A stretch of 64,000 bases of DNA from Lutraria lutraria (lineage: Eukaryota; Mollusca; Bivalvia; Venerida; Mactridae). Positions 62,196-64,000 of the stretch are shown here, piece after piece. The position numbers were made by a program, and so were the translations under genes. Position 1 is the stretch's first letter, and every line of letters starts with the position of its first letter. The notes beneath the pieces were generated by a model. The model was given only the letters and a program-made list of their open reading frames with translations. It ran no database searches and was not told the origin of the DNA. The DNA lies in contig OZ026835.1 of the NCBI GenBank assembly GCA_964023205.1, forward strand, positions 4,794,414 through 4,858,413, written 5' to 3'.

Positions 62196-63469
62196 GCTAA
62201 TATTAGACAATACAATGTATATAGCAAGAAGAAAATGTTGTAGTTAACTGAATCATACTGAATTTTCTGAATTGTATTGATGCCAGACAGAATGAATCAA
62301 TATAAAACAATACACTGAACACATATAGTGATCTCACTTTTCACAAAAATACAACAAAAATTAAATCTGAAACAATTTATATATACTTTCCATTGTGAAT
62401 TAAACAAAACAATTAACATCATTTCTAATAAATACATACAAACAAGCATATATATAAGCAGATAAAATATTTGCATATAAATGAGTTACAAATTAGAAGA
62501 AATGCTGCACACAGGAGTCCATCATGACATATCACAATAATCATGCAACATGGAGACATCACATAGTTTATAATGATGTTATAACAGCTTACGTTGTATT
62601 TTGTGGCACGTTTCCTAATGAGCAGCTTGTATATAATGGATTAAGGTAATTATGGTCAGTACATACACATGAAGATTAATAGTTACCCTGTGTTCAAGAT
62701 TTTGGTACAAATTACAGAGTACACAAAAATATGACTTAATTCATAAATACATGTACATAATAAAGGGACTGCTATATGTGAAATACTGCATTAATAGATA
62801 AACTATACTACATAAAATTAATAAGTTGTACAATGAGAAATACCAAGCAAAACTCTTTTGCCTGAGAAATGGACACAGAATGCTTAATTTTCATTTAAAT
62901 TTGGAAATATAAAAAGTATGTCAATTAATTCATTTTAAGTCATAATTTCACCTTTGAATTAAATTTCACTTTTTACACTTTAAAAAACTCCTTGACAACT
63001 TAGAAATCACCTGTGTGGAAGCCAATATCAGATTCTGTTAAATATGATAAAATAGTTCATCATTAGAAATAAAAATTATCTTAGATGCTGTTTCAGTCTA
63101 ATGTGTTTTAATATAAGATCTTGAATTTTCAATTTGATTGAAACTGATATTAAAAGGACATTTCCCCAGAAGTTCATCATATAAGAAGTATAAATACAAG
63201 CATGGCTAGTGGAGAGTGATATATATATAATACTAGATAGAGTTGAGATAGTATAATGCCATCAACCGTCTCCCAATAATTGAAGTAATATGTGAAGCAG
63301 TACTTCCTAAATGCACCAGTATACAGAACATGTATCCATGGTTTCAATACAAGTTTGTCAGACTACACTACTCTCTTATTAAGTTTATCCTTATTGTTGT
63401 CTTCACCAAGATACTGGAGACTTAAACATACATGATTAAATCCCCATGACATCAATTTCAAATCCCTAA
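62196..63469. other. No gene seen
   Basis: AT-rich sequence, probably part of an upstream intron of the MAP7-like gene. Confidence 0.4.
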
Positions 63470-63647
63470 GGCTGGAAATAAAAATAAGTTGGTTTGAAGT
63501 GCTCAGACCGACTCTTGAAAATTATAGCACTTAAATTTTTTGGCTTTTTTTACTATTAGTATATAGTAAAAAAAATACCTACCTACATACCCAGTGCTAA
63601 AATTCCGGGTCGGAGCACTCCAAACAAACTTATTTTTATTTTCAGCC
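63470..63647. mobile_element. MITE with 36-bp inverted ends (copy 2)
   Basis: The same ends as 55939-56129, with the middle in the opposite orientation (TACCTACCTACATACCCAGT then GCTAAAATTCCGGGT). Confidence 0.87.
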
Positions 63648-64000
63648 TCATCATAATAAAGTCATGTACCTACATGTAACCCCATTGCCCTTTAAGTTAA
63701 TTCATGAAAACACAAACCAGCAATTAGCACTAAGGTCATATATACATTCAAGTATAATATACACGGCCATTACACATGACTAGAAATCTGAGTTCATTTT
63801 AAAGTTTCAGAACAAGAAACTACATGTACAACCGGGAATAAATTATTTTTTACACAATCATAAATTTCATGACTGACTTGTTTTTCAAGCTAATTCTTTT
63901 AAATTTCAAATCCCTAACATGGATGCTATGATATGAATGCATCTGGTTACAATTAAGCATGCAATGTCACTGCGCTATATTGAAATAACAATCTTAATAT

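Overview
The window is nuclear DNA from an animal, most likely a bivalve mollusc. Reasons: AT-rich, intron-rich genes with GT-AG junctions; several tRNA-headed SINE families that share a 3' tail ending in a GTTGAAAA..GGCGTTAAA-type motif (as in Meta-SINE/Nin-DC SINEs of molluscs and other invertebrates); a CR1/jockey-like LINE remnant; short DNA transposons (MITEs); and a large share of tandem repeats. The taxon call is inference; no operon or bacterial feature is present.

Layout: (1) 1-13826 is a macrosatellite of about ten and a half 1284-1288 bp units, each holding a minus-strand tRNA-like Pol III module (A box, B box, T-run). (2) 13827-15670 is unremarkable AT-rich DNA. (3) 15670-17190 is one SINE whose middle has expanded into about 39 copies of a 32-bp unit. 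(4) 17249-23476, minus strand, is a two-exon class A GPCR whose 5.2 kb intron carries about 90 copies of a 25-bp minisatellite. (5) 24925-27730 is a 37-bp minisatellite cut in two by a degraded two-exon gene copy and a 17-unit 40-bp minisatellite. (6) 28366-37092 holds LINE, SINE, MITE and foldback remnants. (7) 37093-59801, minus strand, is the 3' part of a MAP7/ensconsin-type microtubule-associated protein gene: eight exons, with introns full of SINEs, MITEs and other repeats. Its 5' end lies beyond the window or was not found. (8) 59802-64000 is repeat-bearing DNA upstream of the first MAP7 exon seen, probably intron.

Only two genes look intact at protein level: the GPCR, and the MAP7-like gene (about 762 residues in this window). 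The splice phases of the GPCR and of the first seven MAP7 exons agree without exception. The final MAP7 intron needs an acceptor other than the most obvious one. No prokaryote-like multi-gene system is present. The most unusual content is structural: nested and mosaic tandem arrays, a SINE inflated by an internal minisatellite, and a strong strand bias of SINEs along the MAP7 gene.
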